Source: Rhynchosporium graminicola (lineage: Eukaryota > Ascomycota > Leotiomycetes > Helotiales > Ploettnerulaceae). Taken from it: DNA of 64,000 bases. Numbering within the stretch: position 1 is the stretch's first letter; every line of letters starts with the position of its first letter. A model generated the notes under the pieces. The model worked only from the letters and a program-made list of their open reading frames with translations, had not been told where the DNA came from and did no database searches. The stretch is from the NCBI GenBank assembly GCA_900074885.1, contig FJUW01000027.1, forward strand, positions 124,001-188,000. Direction: 5' to 3'. The translations under genes and the position numbers were made by a program. This document shows positions 48,625 through 60,746 of the stretch, piece after piece.

Positions 48625-50580
48625 TTATTCTAGGTGTAAAACAGTTATATTCAGTATTGCTATAAAGGCCTTAAGGTCTTATAAGCCAAGTGGTTTAGTG
48701 AAACCGTCTGCCGCGTTCTCTTTTGAGGGTATATACTAAGGGTCTAGGTAATCTCTAGCAACTTCCTATCGCAGGTAATAGAACTTGATATCGATATGCT
48801 TAGTACGCTAGTGTAATTCAGGGTTCTCTGATAGAGATAAGGCTCCCTAATTATCGTATTATATCTCTATACTCCTAGAGTCTGGCTTATTATAGCCTAG
48901 CTCCTTTAGTACTTAGCGTATCTATGAAGCTTCTCTAGTAAAGGCGCATATAGCTATATACTCTGCTTCCGTAGAAGTAAGAGCTATAGTAGTCTATCGC
49001 TTTGAAATTACTAAGAAAACACCTCCTGCAAGGAAGAAACATACTCCGGTGTGCGATACTCTATCGATTCGGTTACCGGCCTAATCAGAGTCACAGAAAC
49101 CTCTTAATTTCATTTTCTCTCTATTAGTAATATCTCCTCCGTAAGTCGTAGCGTAGTACTTCGTACCTTATAGGTACGCAAGTACTCTCTTAGCGCTCGC
49201 AAGATATTAAGGTAATAGATTTATCAGAAATTATAATAATATAGAGTAGTAGTATAGTATATCCCAGCGAGTATAAGCTAGGTACTAAAGACTACCGTAA
49301 AGCTATTAATATAGCTTGATTTCTTATAGAGTAGCTACTCCCTTGAATTTGACTATAGAAACCTCTGAACTAGTAGCAAAAGGCGTATCGGCGCTCTTGC
49401 AGTTAGTCATTCTAAATCGATCTAATATCTTGTCGATATACGCATCTTAGCAAAGAGAAATCGTCTTCTTCTCTCTATTACGTATAATTCTGACGCTAAG
49501 GAAGTATTTAGCTAGTCTAGCTAGTAGAATATCGAATACAGTGAGAATCTTCTTCTTAAGCTCTTCAAGAGCTATTCTAGCTTTTAAGATAACTAGAAAA
49601 TCGTCGACGTAAGTAATGATAATTATTCTAGTTTCTCAGTTAATATATATGTAATTATTGGTTTATAAAGGTATAAAGTCGATAATACCGAACTCCTTAT
49701 GTAGTATCTCTTACTAGAGGCGTAGAGACTACTTCAGACCGTATAGAGCCTTTAGCAAGAGCATATATTTATCGTCTATAAGTCTACGCCTAAATTATCT
49801 ATAAAATAGCGGCAATTTGACGTATATCTAGGTGTCGGCTTCACTATATAAGAATGCTGCTACTATATTAAACTGTTCGACTTCTAAGTCGTACTCCGCC
49901 GCAACTGCCAAGCCTATCTTCTAAGTAGAAGATTTATAGACTCCGGTATACGTCTAATCGTAATCGTAACTAAATCGTTACGTATAACCTTAGACTATAA
50001 ATCTGACCTTATATTTATCGATTTTGCTGTCCATATCTCTCTTAGTCTTGAAAACTAGACGAGAACCTAGCACTCTGCACCCTTTTAGCATATCAGAGCG
50101 ACTTATAGTCTTCTAAGTCGACTTCTCCTTAAGAGATCGGTACTCCTTAATTATAGCCTTCTTCTATTCTAGCTAATTAGCTCTCTTTATAGCCTAATCC
50201 AAAGTAGTCGGATCATCTAAGAATAGAGACTCTTCTTAAGCCGTATAAAAGGCGAGTCGATACTGACTAGTACTCTCTATCTCTTCTTCCAATAGAGAAA
50301 CAGCATAGAAGTAGCTGTTATTTAGTTCCGGGGTTACCTCAGGTATCGAAATTGGAGTCGGATTATTACGGCTAGAGCGTATAGCTCTAGGGACGTACTC
50401 CGGCATATAGTTCTTAGATCCAAGAGGCCTACTACGCTTCTTTTATATAGTAATTTGCTCCGGAATATCGACCTCTAGTACTAGAACTTCGTCCTCAACT
50501 ATAGATTCGGCATCCATACTATCCGTACTATCGACTTCATCTTCCGAGACTATACCTGTATCAGGAGTAGTAGCGCTAGT
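48625..50580 (-). pseudogene. Copia D pol, 3' part (RT and RNase H)
   Basis: Continues element D from 2123: EVTS at the left junction joins ATTPDTG here, in frame, across ACTAG. An acidic linker (EDEVDSTDSMDAE) leads to RT: TKRDMDSKIDKYKVRF, LEVEQFNIVAAFLYSE, LLLKALYGLK and the active site TYVDDFLVILK near 49600-49640. RNase H retains FCDSD (about 49075), LTSTEAEYIAI (about 48950-48985), RTKHIDIKFYYLR and the terminal AADGFTKPL (about 48690-48720). The catalytic YVDD is intact. Stops are fewer than elsewhere and are TAG/TAA at Gln/Trp positions. The true stop codon is uncertain (TAA at 48625-48627 or later). Confidence 0.9.
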
Positions 50581-51069
50581 TGTGAAAATTGAAGGTGGAA
50601 ATCAGCCAAAAGGTCAGAATAACAGAATAATAGGTGATCAATTTGACTTGCTTTGTTTGCTTGAAGAGAGCTAACTACAGGAGAGATTCTAGCTACTTAT
50701 ATAGCTATATGAGCTCTCTAGAATATTCTATACTACGTAATACATAACTCCATAGAAGAAGACACGTATACTATAGAATCATACTACGTCAGTAGTACGT
50801 CAGTAGAAACCTCTAGAAGTACGATATACGTACTAGAGAGTAGTAAAACTCTATCGAGAACCTTCATGGTAACTCTAATAGAGTATGCAGGGTACAGGCT
50901 ATTGACAAGGTACAGGGTGTAGGTGCCAGGTACAACAAGGTACATGGGCAAGGTACTGAACCAGGTACTAAGACTATATACTGACAAGGTATAGGGTATG
51001 TATACTAATACAGGCAAAACTAACTAAGGTACTAGTAAACTGACTAAGGTACTAGTTACAAATCCAACA
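50581..51069 (-). repeat. 3' LTR of Copia A' (489 bp)
   Basis: Ends TGTGAAAATTG / AATCCAACA on the plus strand. Carries the same private variants as 2124-2592, with one extra 20-bp duplication of the AGTACCTTAGT type near its U3 end. It is therefore the original partner of the LTR at 2124. Confidence 0.92.
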
Positions 51070-51251
51070 CGCCCCCTTAATCAGAGCCTTATAGTCAGTT
51101 TTAAAACAGAACTATATATAGGGTAAATCACTAATCGACTACCCTTAGGTTATTACAAAAGAAATATAATAAGGAATGGAAATGCCACCTCGTAGCTACC
51201 CTCCTAGGTTAAATAAACCTAATTCTCTTATAACAATCTGAATTACTAGCT

Positions 51252-54200
51252 CTAATAAGCTAGTTCAAGGTGTTTTATAAACTCCTTAAATTTAGGCCTA
51301 TCTAGGGCTTTAGTAAACCCGTCTGCCTTTTGCTTCAAAGTACTAATATAGATTAAATCTATAGTACCTTAATTAATTAGGTCCCTTATAAAGTGGTACT
51401 TTACAGCTATATGCTTAGTTCTCTCATGGAATTAAGGGTTTTTAGAGAGTAATAAAGCGCTGTTATTATCAGTAAACACCGGGAACCTCTCTTAGAAGTA
51501 ATAGCCTAATTCGGTAAGAAGTTATCTTATATAGACCGCTTCTTTAACTGCCGAATTAATAGCTATATATTCAGCTTCTATAGTAGACTGAGCTATAATC
51601 GATTGCAACTTCGACTTCCAAGAGAATAAGCAGCTTCCTATATAGAAGGAATAGCCGCTAGTGGACTTAGCCGTACTAATATCTCCGGCATAGTCAGAAT
51701 CGCAGTATCCGCTAACGTATTTACTAGAGCTATTAATATAAACTAAGCCTAGTTTAATAGAACCTTTAAGGTATCTAAGTACGTTCTTTGCAGCTAAGAT
51801 ATGCGTATCGCTAGGGTTACTAGAGAACCTAGCTAATTTGATCATAGCGTAGCTTATATCAGGCCTAGTAGCTAGCGTAAGGAATAGTAAGCAGCCTATT
51901 ACTTACTGAAACCATAATATATCTTCCTTAGTAGCCTTATTAGGATTAGGTTCTAATTTAACCTTTGAATCCATAGGCGTATTCTTCGGTTTATAATCTG
52001 ATAAGTCAAACCGAGCTAGTACCTTCTCTTTATAGCTAGCTTAATAGAGCTTCATATAGCCCTGATCTCTATTATAGTTATTTTCAATGCCTAAATAGTC
52101 TTTTATCAGCCCTAAGTCCTTAAGTTTAAAGAAGTGTTTTAATTCTTCAATCAAGGACTTAATAGTACTTATATCAGGGCTAATTAGAGCTAGATCATCC
52201 ACGTATATACAGATTATAATCTTAAGCTCTTTATTAACTAATATGCAATTTTCGGATAGGATTAACTTAAATCCGAATTTATTAACTAATACCTCCTTAA
52301 GCGTAATAAACCATAGTCTAGCTGATTGCTTAAGACCATATAACGCTTTCCAGAGTAGGAGGAGTTTATTAGCGTAATAATCTACGCCTTCCGGGGGGCA
52401 AATATATAAGGTATTAACGTCTATATCACTCTGTGTAAAAGCGGAGATCATATCGATCTTATATATATACCACTTATAGAGTACTGCTAAGGCAAATATA
52501 AGACGCCAAGCCATTTGCTTTACTACACTAGCGTATGTATCTAGGTAGTTTATACCGTATAATTGCTCAAACCCCTTAGCTACGAATCTAGCTTTGAATT
52601 CGTAGTACTCGCTCTCTAGTTCTTTGATCTTATAGACCCAGAGAGTTTTTAGTAGTTTTATAGTCTTAGTATTACTATCGACTACTTTCTACGTATTATA
52701 ATTTTTAAGAGAGGCAATTTCTTTATTTATAGCTTTTAGCTAATAATCCTTATAAGGAATATTTATAGCTTCTTTATAGCTCTTAGGCTTATAGATAACT
52801 ACTTCCGGATCCTTTTTAATAGGGATTCTTTCCGGATCAGGTGATAGCCTAATTTCTTCGACTGATTTAGAGCTAATAAAAGCTTAGTAAGCTAAGTTAA
52901 TAACGTTTTTATATACGCTATAAGCCTCTTTCTGCTCTTGAATTAATCGCTTATTATTCTGAATAGCTAAGGCTATATCAGAGTCTTTAGCGTGACTTCT
53001 AGTAGTAACGTTAGGTACCTAATTAGAGTAGTCCCTTCTACGCTTTATATCTCCTTTAGGTATTTCTACTATAGGTGTTTCTTCGGCTATATTATTAAAG
53101 AGATTAAGTTCTATATTTTCTATGACTTTTTCTTTATTTAATGAATTATCAGCCGTTTTACTGTCGATTTTCTCTGAGTTTTTAGCCCTAGATAAGTCTG
53201 ATTTAAGAGTATCTATAGGAGAAGAAATCACGCGATTTGAATAGTTAAAGGTCTCGCAATCTTCAAGTGTCTCTTCTAAGGATTCTAATTCTTCCTTAGA
53301 GATCACTTCGTCCTTAAAGGTTAAATCTTCCTTAATTAGGACGTTTTTAGAGCTTATAATAGCTCTCTTCTCAGGTATATATACTAAGAAGTTATTTGCG
53401 GACTTATACCCTACGAGTATACCTCTATCGGACTTATCTTCAAACTTATTAGTCCTTTTATTAACAAGAACGTAAGTAAGAGAGCCTAATACTCTAATAT
53501 AATCAAGAGTAGGCTTTTTACCGAAGAGAACTTCAAAGGGACTCTTTTTAATAACCGAATTATAAGAGCGATTCTTTATATGAGCTATTCCTTGGATTAT
53601 TTGAGGCCAAAGGAATAAGGGTATATTCTTATCTGTACAGATAGCTATAAGCCTTTCTATAAGATATCGATTTAAACGCTCTGCTATACCGTTTTGCTCA
53701 GGAGAGTAAGGACTAGTATATTCACAAATAATACCTTTATCTTTACAAAAGATAGTCTATTTATTAGATTTAAACTCCCCGGCGTTATCTAGCTTAAAGG
53801 CTCTAATTTTAGCGACGATTTTTAATATACCTTACTTAAATTGAGTAGTTATTATATTATACTACTCGATCAAGGTATCGTACGCCTTAGCCTTATGTTT
53901 TAGAGCGTATACCTAAATAGCTCTAGAGCCTCTATATATAATAGTTAAGAAGAATCTTTCTCCCTTTAGACCTTTAATCTTAAAAGGGCCCGCTATATCT
54001 ATATCAAAGACAGTAAGCGGAGGGGTATCCGACATAGGCTTAGTACTGCTTATAGCGTGTATTTTACCGCTATTATAAGCAGAATAGTCAGATAAATCTA
54101 ACCCCTTTTGGATTTTTAATCCTTTAGATCCTTCTATAGTCTTATAGATAAACTCCTTATTAGTATGCAAAAGACGCTTATGATATAGGTCTAATTTGCT

Positions 54201-54631
54201 ACTTTTATTAGAGTCTACCTTAAAAGACACAGGCTCGAGCAGCTTATGATTTACGTCTATTTCTAAGTACTACGCATTATAGTACTATCTAGCTTCTATA
54301 TTAATAGAGCTATTAGATATATTTGTACCCTTTTTATTAAAAGTAACTTTCCAATCTTTATTAGTTAGTTCCTTAGAGCTTAGGAGAGTAGTTTTAAGGC
54401 TAGGTACGTAATTTACGTCTTTAATAAGTACTCTATCGCCTTCCCTAGTGATTATAGGGATATCTCCTCTACTTATTATAGGCAAAATATTACTATTAGC
54501 GATAGTAATAGACTTCTTAGATAAAGGTTTATAGTCTAATAACTAGCTCTTATTCGGTGTATAATACTCAGAAGCGCCAGAATCGAGTACTATTCTATAG
54601 TTATATATAGTAGCGTAGGCTTGATCTGCTA

Positions 54632-54693
<62 letters not shown>

Positions 54694-55586
54694 GTACTAC
54701 TGAAAGAACTCATAAGGGCCTTAGTAGACTCCTCTTTTGATTCTTTAGCGCCTTTACCTTTCGACTTCTTCTTATTATTAGTCGATTTATTAGGTATTAG
54801 CTCAGGGTGCTTTATATAGCAATTTGCCTCTATATAGTTTGTTTTATTATAGTGACTACACTTCTTACTGCCTTTCGAATTCTTCCCCTTAAAAGCCTTA
54901 TTAGCTTATAAATCGGTAGAAGTATTTATTCTAGCCTCTTCTGATATAAGATCTCTTATTAAACTTTCTATATCGATAGAAGAAAGGTTATTAGAGATTT
55001 CTTTATACTTCCTAGAAGCAAAAGAATCAAAAGAACTAAGTAAACCTTTAAATATGAGGCTAGCTAGTATAGGCTTTAGAATCTCATACTTAAGCTGCTT
55101 TAGGTAGACTGAACTAGCTTGAATTACGCTAGTATACTCGTCTATATTCTTATAAGAGAAGTAGGTATTATTAATAATACGATTTATATGCCTACTGATC
55201 TCCTCTAGGCTAGTAGAACTATAGGTAGCTATAATAGCTTCCTATAGGTCTTTTGCGCTAGTCTTATCCTTAAACCTATCGAGGTTTTCAAGTGATATAA
55301 TCGACTTAATAGCGCCTAAAGCCTTCTTATTTACACGCTCAAAATCAGCTAGTCTCTTATAGTATTTAATCGCTAGCTCCGGAGAGTAAGAAGTATAATC
55401 TACTCTCTTTTCGCCTTACGCGTTAATACGTTCTTCTGATTTAAAGTAGAGAGCTCAGCTAGGCTTAGTCTCTGTACTATCAATATAGGATATATAGCCG
55501 TTTACCTCTAAGTAGAGGCTAGCCGTATTAAGCTACTCTATATAGTTAGAGCGGCCTACTAGCTTATCTCCCTTAAAAGAAGATAT
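51252..55586 (-). pseudogene. Copia A' gag-pol
   Basis: Same frame layout as the copy at 3335-7619. The start codon is ATA at 55584-55586. The open parts are informative. 54285-54485 covers the end of the protease region (YVPSLKTTLLSSKEL). 53913-54230 covers the integrase HHCC (YHKRLLHTNKEF intact, but the Cys pair changed to Tyr, SAYNS). 52041-52514 carries RT with MISAFTQSDIDVNTLY, ALYGLKQSARLWF and the intact active site CIYVDDLALI. 51522-51845 is RNase H (YVSGYCDSDYAGD, IEAEYIAINSA). Stop at 51252-51254. Copies A and A' carry largely complementary lesions. Confidence 0.92.
54645..54692 (-). repeat. (ACT)n microsatellite in Copia A' gag
   Basis: About 16 ACT units; on the coding strand they are AGT, encoding a poly-Ser run after the zinc knuckle. 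The homologous site in the other copy (about 4235-4245) has only a few units, so this tract expanded in one lineage. Confidence 0.92.
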
Positions 55587-56333
55587 AATTCCTTATAGGC
55601 AGTTTAGTACTAAGTACTAAGAGATCTTGAAAGTACGAGTTTTACTTATATAAGCTACTAAGTAACTTGAAAAGACACTAATCTTATCTTACCCTTGAAA
55701 AAGATAGTAGCTACACTAAGCTTACTATCTTACCGAGTTTTTCGCTTAGTCAAAATCAATAGTAGTATATAGTAACTACGTCTATCGTAGTTACTATTGA
55801 ATTAACCTTACTACTAGGCCCAGTTTTACCTTATAGCGCCTTAAGTACTACTATTAAGTAACCCTCTCCGAGGATAGCTTCTTATACTTAATAGTAGCCT
55901 ATATTAGCCGACCTATAATATATACTAAGCTAAATAGCGATCAGAAGCTATATCCTACTGCTTAACAAGGCCTAGCTTCCAAACTAAGTTAGTAGTAGCT
56001 ACGGGCACCCCGGAATAAGATCTTAGCTTTCGTACCTAGGGTCACTAGGTCGTCTCAACTTCTAAAGGCTTCGAGAGATTATAAGTTATGATTTCCCAGA
56101 AACTTCGTCTTAGGGTCAAGGGCAACGAGTCTGATTCGCTATAGCTATATTAGTAGGGCTCAAAGGGGCTAGCTTACTAGCTAGCTCTAGGCGAAAGAGT
56201 CGTTAAAAACAACTAAGTAACACCTAATCAGGAAGCTCCTTTATTAGTAAGGAGTAACGGAAGCGAGTTTAGGCGAGATCGATCGAAGGAGGAAGCGTCT
56301 GATTAGCTGATTTCACTAAGTGAATTGCTACCA

Positions 56334-56870
56334 TATGAAAATTGAGGGTAGAAATCGGCTAAGTTCAGAATAACAGAATAATACGTGATTAATTTGACTT
56401 GCTTTACTTACTTGAAGAGAGCTAACTACAGGAGAGATTCTAGCTACTTATATAGCTATGTGAGCTCTCTAGAATATTCTATACTACGTAATACAGAACT
56501 CTATAGAAGAACACGCGTATTCCGTAGAATCATACTACGTCAGTAGAAACCTCTAGAAGTACGATATACGTACTAGGGAGTAGTAAAACTCTATCGAGAA
56601 CCTTTATAGTAACTCTAATAGAGTATGCAGGGTAAAGGCTATAGAAAAGGTAAAGGGTGTAGGTGCCAGGTACAACAAGGTATATGCGCAAGGTACTAAA
56701 CCAGGTACTAAGACTATGTACTGATAAGGTACAGGGTATGTAGGTGCCAGGTACAACAAGGTACATGCGCAGGGTACTGAACCAGGTACTAAAACCATGT
56801 ACTGACAAGGTACAGGGTGTGTATGCCAATGCAGGCAAAACTGACCAAGGTACTGGTTACAAATCCAACA
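56334..56870 (-). repeat. 5' LTR of Copia A' (537 bp)
   Basis: Its inner edge abuts TTGCTACCA (reverse of the primer site). It has two copies of the ~78-bp GTACC block and shares all private variants with the LTR at 7797-8522. ORFs read through it (e.g. 56604-56798) only reflect the repeat. Confidence 0.92.
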
Positions 56871-59627
56871 AGAATAAGCGACTCTTCTCTATTAACGCTA
56901 TTAAGGGCGCGGCTAGCTTTAAGTAGTTCGCTATAATTATTTAATAGAAGTTTATAAATCCTAAGAAATATTACATTTCTTTCTAAGTCTTAAGTTATAC
57001 CTAGTTCTTAATTACTATTACTTTCTTTAGATTAGGATCTATACCCTTTTTATTAGTATATATAATAAATCCTAGATATTTAAGCTTCTTACGTGTAAAC
57101 TCGCTCTTTCCGGGATCTAAGTATAATCTACTATCCTAAAGCTTATAGAGAATAATTCGGACCTTTTCGAAGTAGTCTTCTCTAGAGCTATTCGAGTAAA
57201 CGATTATATTATCTATATAAGCTAAGGTAAAGTCGTATAATTATTCCCTTAATAAACTATTAATATACCGCTAGAAACTCGCTAGAGCTCCTAATAATCC
57301 AAAAGGATATATAAGCTATTTAAAAGACCTAAATCTTATATAAAAGACTATTTTATACTTATAACCTAACGCTATATATATTTAATAAAATACCGAAACT
57401 ATATCTATCTAAATAAGCTATTTAGTACTTATAAGGTTCTGTAAGATCTCCGGTATTAATAGTAATAAGTACTAGTTTAGCTTTGTAATAGCGTTTAGCG
57501 CTTAGTAATCGCAGCAGAACCTTAGACCTCCCCTAGGCTTCTATATAAAAAGGATCAGGGCTACTACTTCTAAAGTACTAAGCTATATATATCCTTTTTC
57601 CAAGAAGCTATTTAATAACTTTCTTAGCGCTAGTAATTTATCTTTAGATATACTATATAGCGGACCCTATAGTAAGGCAGTAGAGGACTCATCTAATTAT
57701 TCGCAGACATCGATTCGATAGTCGATACCCGGTCGATAAGAAGCTAGTTTCTCTACTTCCTGCTTAGAAAAGAGTAAAGCTATATCTTAAATCTCTAGAG
57801 AAAGAATATTTTTAAGTTAATTTAAGGTTAGATCTTCTTTATCCTAAAGAGCTATCTTTATATCCTCTAACGTTATAGCGGATACCGAGGTATAGTTACT
57901 ATTATCTATATACGAGTAGTAGTTATATCCTTCTATTACTTATTTCTTTATTAGACTATAATAGTACTATTGTTTTTCAAGCGTTATTCTAATCTTATTT
58001 TACGCTTTCTATAAGTTCCCTAAGATCAATAGAAAAGCTAGTTCTAGTACTATATATACATAGACCCTTTAGCTAAACCTTACAATTTTCATTCGGAACC
58101 CGACTACTTCTTTAGTCCTTAAGTTCTATATAGCTTTTAAAGCGCTCTTTATCTCGCGGGTTCTATAGCTTATATATATAAGATTGAGACCTTCTGTAAA
58201 GTCTTTATTTATTATAGTATAGCACTAGTATCCTTTATTAATAACAGTAAATATTCCGAACGTTTCTTAAAGGACTATATCTATATATATAAGGTTTCTA
58301 TTTATAAGCTCTTTGAATTTGCCTTATCCTTTTATTAATACTTTATCTACTCTAAGCTTCTAACTTTAAAAGAGAGTTAGTCTGTTCCTAACTTTAAAAG
58401 AGTAGAGTCCGATATATTATTATTATCCTCTAATAATAGTCTTATTATATTAATCGCAGTAAGTTATACTACTAGAGCGTATAAGTAATTATAGATATAA
58501 TACCCGGATACTCTATAGCGGAAATAGAGCCCTTTCTTATAGCGTCTCTCTTATTCGGCTATATTTACTTATTTATCTCTTTATTTACCGCTGGAATTAT
58601 TATAAGCTCTGCTATTCCTTTCTCGGTTTCCTATTATACGCGCTAGTACTATTACTATATCTCTATTAGCGTTAACTTTAGCCTTTATAAGGGCCTTCTA
58701 GGGACGTATATAGTCTGCTATATATCCTAGAGTCCTTATTCTTATTATTCTACCTCTTATTCGATACTTCAAACTAATCTGTCTCTTCGAGGTTAGTTAT
58801 AATCTGTTCTATCTCTTCGGCAAATTCGTAGTAATCCGTAGTCTTAGCTATAAAGGCTATATATATTCGGATATGGTTTAAAAACATATTCTTAAGATAA
58901 CTTATCTTTATATTATCTTTCTAGCTCTCTTCTCTAGCGCTCAGCAGGAGTTCGTCGAATTCTAGCTAGTGCTCGTGCTAAAGCTATCCTATAGAGTACC
59001 TTATATTTATAAGCTGTTCGAGGGCTTTAGCTCGCTTATTACTATCTGCAAATATTTTATCGAGCTGCGCGAAGAAAGATTCAGGGTCCTTATTATCTAT
59101 AAGGCTTCCCCTCTTCTAGAAGTATCGTATACGAGCTCGTTCACGCTATAAGAGGGTATTATAAATAGTATCTTAGTAATAGTTAGCGAAGAGAGATAGC
59201 CTTTAAGTAGAGTATACGTAATAAGAATTTCTTAGTCTTAGAAGATAATCTCGAAAAGAATCTATATATTTATCCTAGGTAAGTAGTATCTATCTGCTAG
59301 AACTTAATAGTTCTCTATTAGAGCTCGGCTAAGACGCTGCGAGAGAGTCGATAAGGGTTTTTATTAGGGCACTCGAAGACGATAAGTCTCTAGTATTATT
59401 AGATCTAACGCTTATCTAAGTCTTTTAGCCTCTGATACCTCTAAGGCAGTACGCGTATTTACTAGCTCGGTTTCCATTAGAAGCTAGCGCTCGTATATCT
59501 CTTATATAATACGCTATAGTTTATCGTTAGGGTCCTCTTATAGAGGGCTTCTGTTTCCTAATAGGTTTATTCTAGTATTTAGTATAAAGGCCGCGGGAAT
59601 AAGTAAGCTTATTTTAATCGAACTTAA
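56871..59627 (-). pseudogene. Gypsy C gag, protease and RT
   Basis: Minus-strand 5' part of Gypsy C. Gag (about 59600-58450) contains a helical capsid-like domain (DPESFFAQLDKIFADSNK near 59040-59090) and a ruined zinc knuckle near 58480-58545, with spacing C-x2-C-x4-H-x4-C but Tyr at most ligands (YFRYRVSGYYIYNY). RT is about 57700-56900, with the active-site block YIDNIIVYSNS near 57185-57220 (family YIDDIIVYS). The frame passes from SRLFS at 56871 into GKLEKKVFKAL at 8528 across one ATTCT. Dense Gln/Trp-type stops. Confidence 0.85.
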
Positions 59628-59795
59628 TATTATAAGTAAGTAACGCGTACGCAGATAGTTAAGTATAGTATTTAAGAAGTTCGATATAAGAGAGAGTCAG
59701 GTTCTAGCCTAGCTCCGAAGGAAAATATGCGGGTGCGGCTAGGCTTAGTAAGCATAGGCATCGCCGGTGCTTAATCCTGGGGCTCGCCCCTTATA
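59628..59795 (-). repeat. 5' LTR of Gypsy C (168 bp)
   Basis: Reverse-strand copy of the LTR at 20569-20736, same length. The outer flank is GTCTA (59796-59800), the complement of the TAGAC beside the other LTR. This pairing across 39 kb and in opposite orientation is independent proof of the inversion. Confidence 0.92.
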
Positions 59796-59800
59796 GTCTA

Positions 59801-60746
59801 CTATAGATAATATATACTACTACGCGTAATTATATCCGACCGAGGGAAATAGTTCGTCGGAATATTATAGATACGAGTATATACTTTACTAGGGATTACG
59901 CGACGCCTCTCTATAGCTTACTACCCGGAAACCGATAGCTCTATAAAGAGGATAAACTAGATATTAGAGACATATTTATATATATTCGTAGACTTCGTAT
60001 AAGATAATTAGTTTAATATACTACTATTAGTAGAGGTAGTAATTATTAACTAAGACGCTATATTAATAAGAGTAAGCTCTTTCTCTCTAACTTATAGTCA
60101 CTATATATAATATATCAATTTGAATATCGAAGACGAACTTACTACTACTACTAACCGCTTACTTATTTAAAAGGCGGATATGATCTTAAAGAAGCTATAA
60201 GACGCTAGGGAATAGGTATAGATAGTAATAGTAATAGTATAATAAGTCTAAGAGAAGGTTACTAACTACTACCGCTAGTAAGCCCCGAAGTTCAAAGTCA
60301 GAGATAAGATCTAGTTAAGTTTACGGAATATTCGTACGAATGAGTTCGCGAAGAAACTCGATATAAAGTAAGCTAAGTATATAGTACTCGAAGCAGTCGG
60401 GTCGTATAGCTATTACTTAGATACGCCGCCGGGAATATATAATATTTTTCATATATAGTTATTACGCTTAGCTACTACTAACTTATCACTAAGCTAAGTA
60501 TAAGATAACTTATAGCTATTACTATTACTAGTAGCAGATAAAGACGAGTTCGAAGTAGAAGAAATCCTAGCGGAGAGATCCTTTCGATAAGAAGGCTAAA
60601 TAAAGAAGAAGTGTCTAGTTAAATAGATAAGTTATATAAGACTAATATAAGAACCGGAAGTAGCTGTTACTACTACTATAGTACTTAATAAGTAAGAAGA
60701 GAAGAATAGACCCGAGGGCCCTAACCTCGAAACAGGAGGGGGATAA
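59801..60746 (+). pseudogene. Gypsy E integrase core and chromodomain
   Basis: Continues Gypsy E from 20742 in frame across GTCTA. Integrase: RVIISDRGK (about 59845-59870), LLGITRRLSIAYYPETDSS (about 59905-59960, family HPQTDG), RNIRTNEFAKKLDIKQAKYI and LDTPPGIYNIFHIQLLR. A chromodomain follows near 60550-60665 (EFEVEEILAERSFRQEG, then CLVK and ISYIRLIQEPE). The frame ends near the purine tract GGAGGGGGATAA at 60736. TAG/TAA stops at Gln/Trp sites. Confidence 0.87.

Larger units (their letters stand above)
8523..50580. other. Inverted segment between two inverted Copia A copies
   Basis: Three elements are cut at the Copia A boundaries and rejoin only if this segment is flipped. Copia D (1-2123) joins the reverse complement of 50580 leftward. 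Gypsy C (59795 down to 56871) joins 8523 onward. Gypsy E (minus, 25189 down to 20742) joins 59801 onward. All junctions keep reading frame across one copy of the target site. The 5-bp flanks are swapped: ACTAG precedes A (2119-2123) and flanks the 3' end of A' (50576-50580, minus), while ATTCT follows A (8523-8527) and flanks the 5' end of A' (56871-56875, minus). Each exchange point lies inside a Copia A copy. A biological crossover and an assembly flip at the 6-kb inverted repeats would look alike here. Confidence 0.9.
50581..56870 (-). mobile_element. Copia element A', second copy, chimeric
   Basis: Minus-strand copy of Copia A with LTRs at 50581-51069 and 56334-56870. The flanking 5-mers differ (ACTAG and ATTCT in element orientation) and are the mirror image of those around the copy at 2124-8522. 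RIP load is the reverse of that copy: the RT/RNase H half (51250-52515) is nearly open, while the gag/leader half is damaged. The switch is near 52.5-52.8 kb. Confidence 0.93.

Noticed and set aside
58969..59151. Plus-strand 60-codon ORF
   Set aside because: Complement of the Gypsy C gag frame, which carries recognisable gag sequence.
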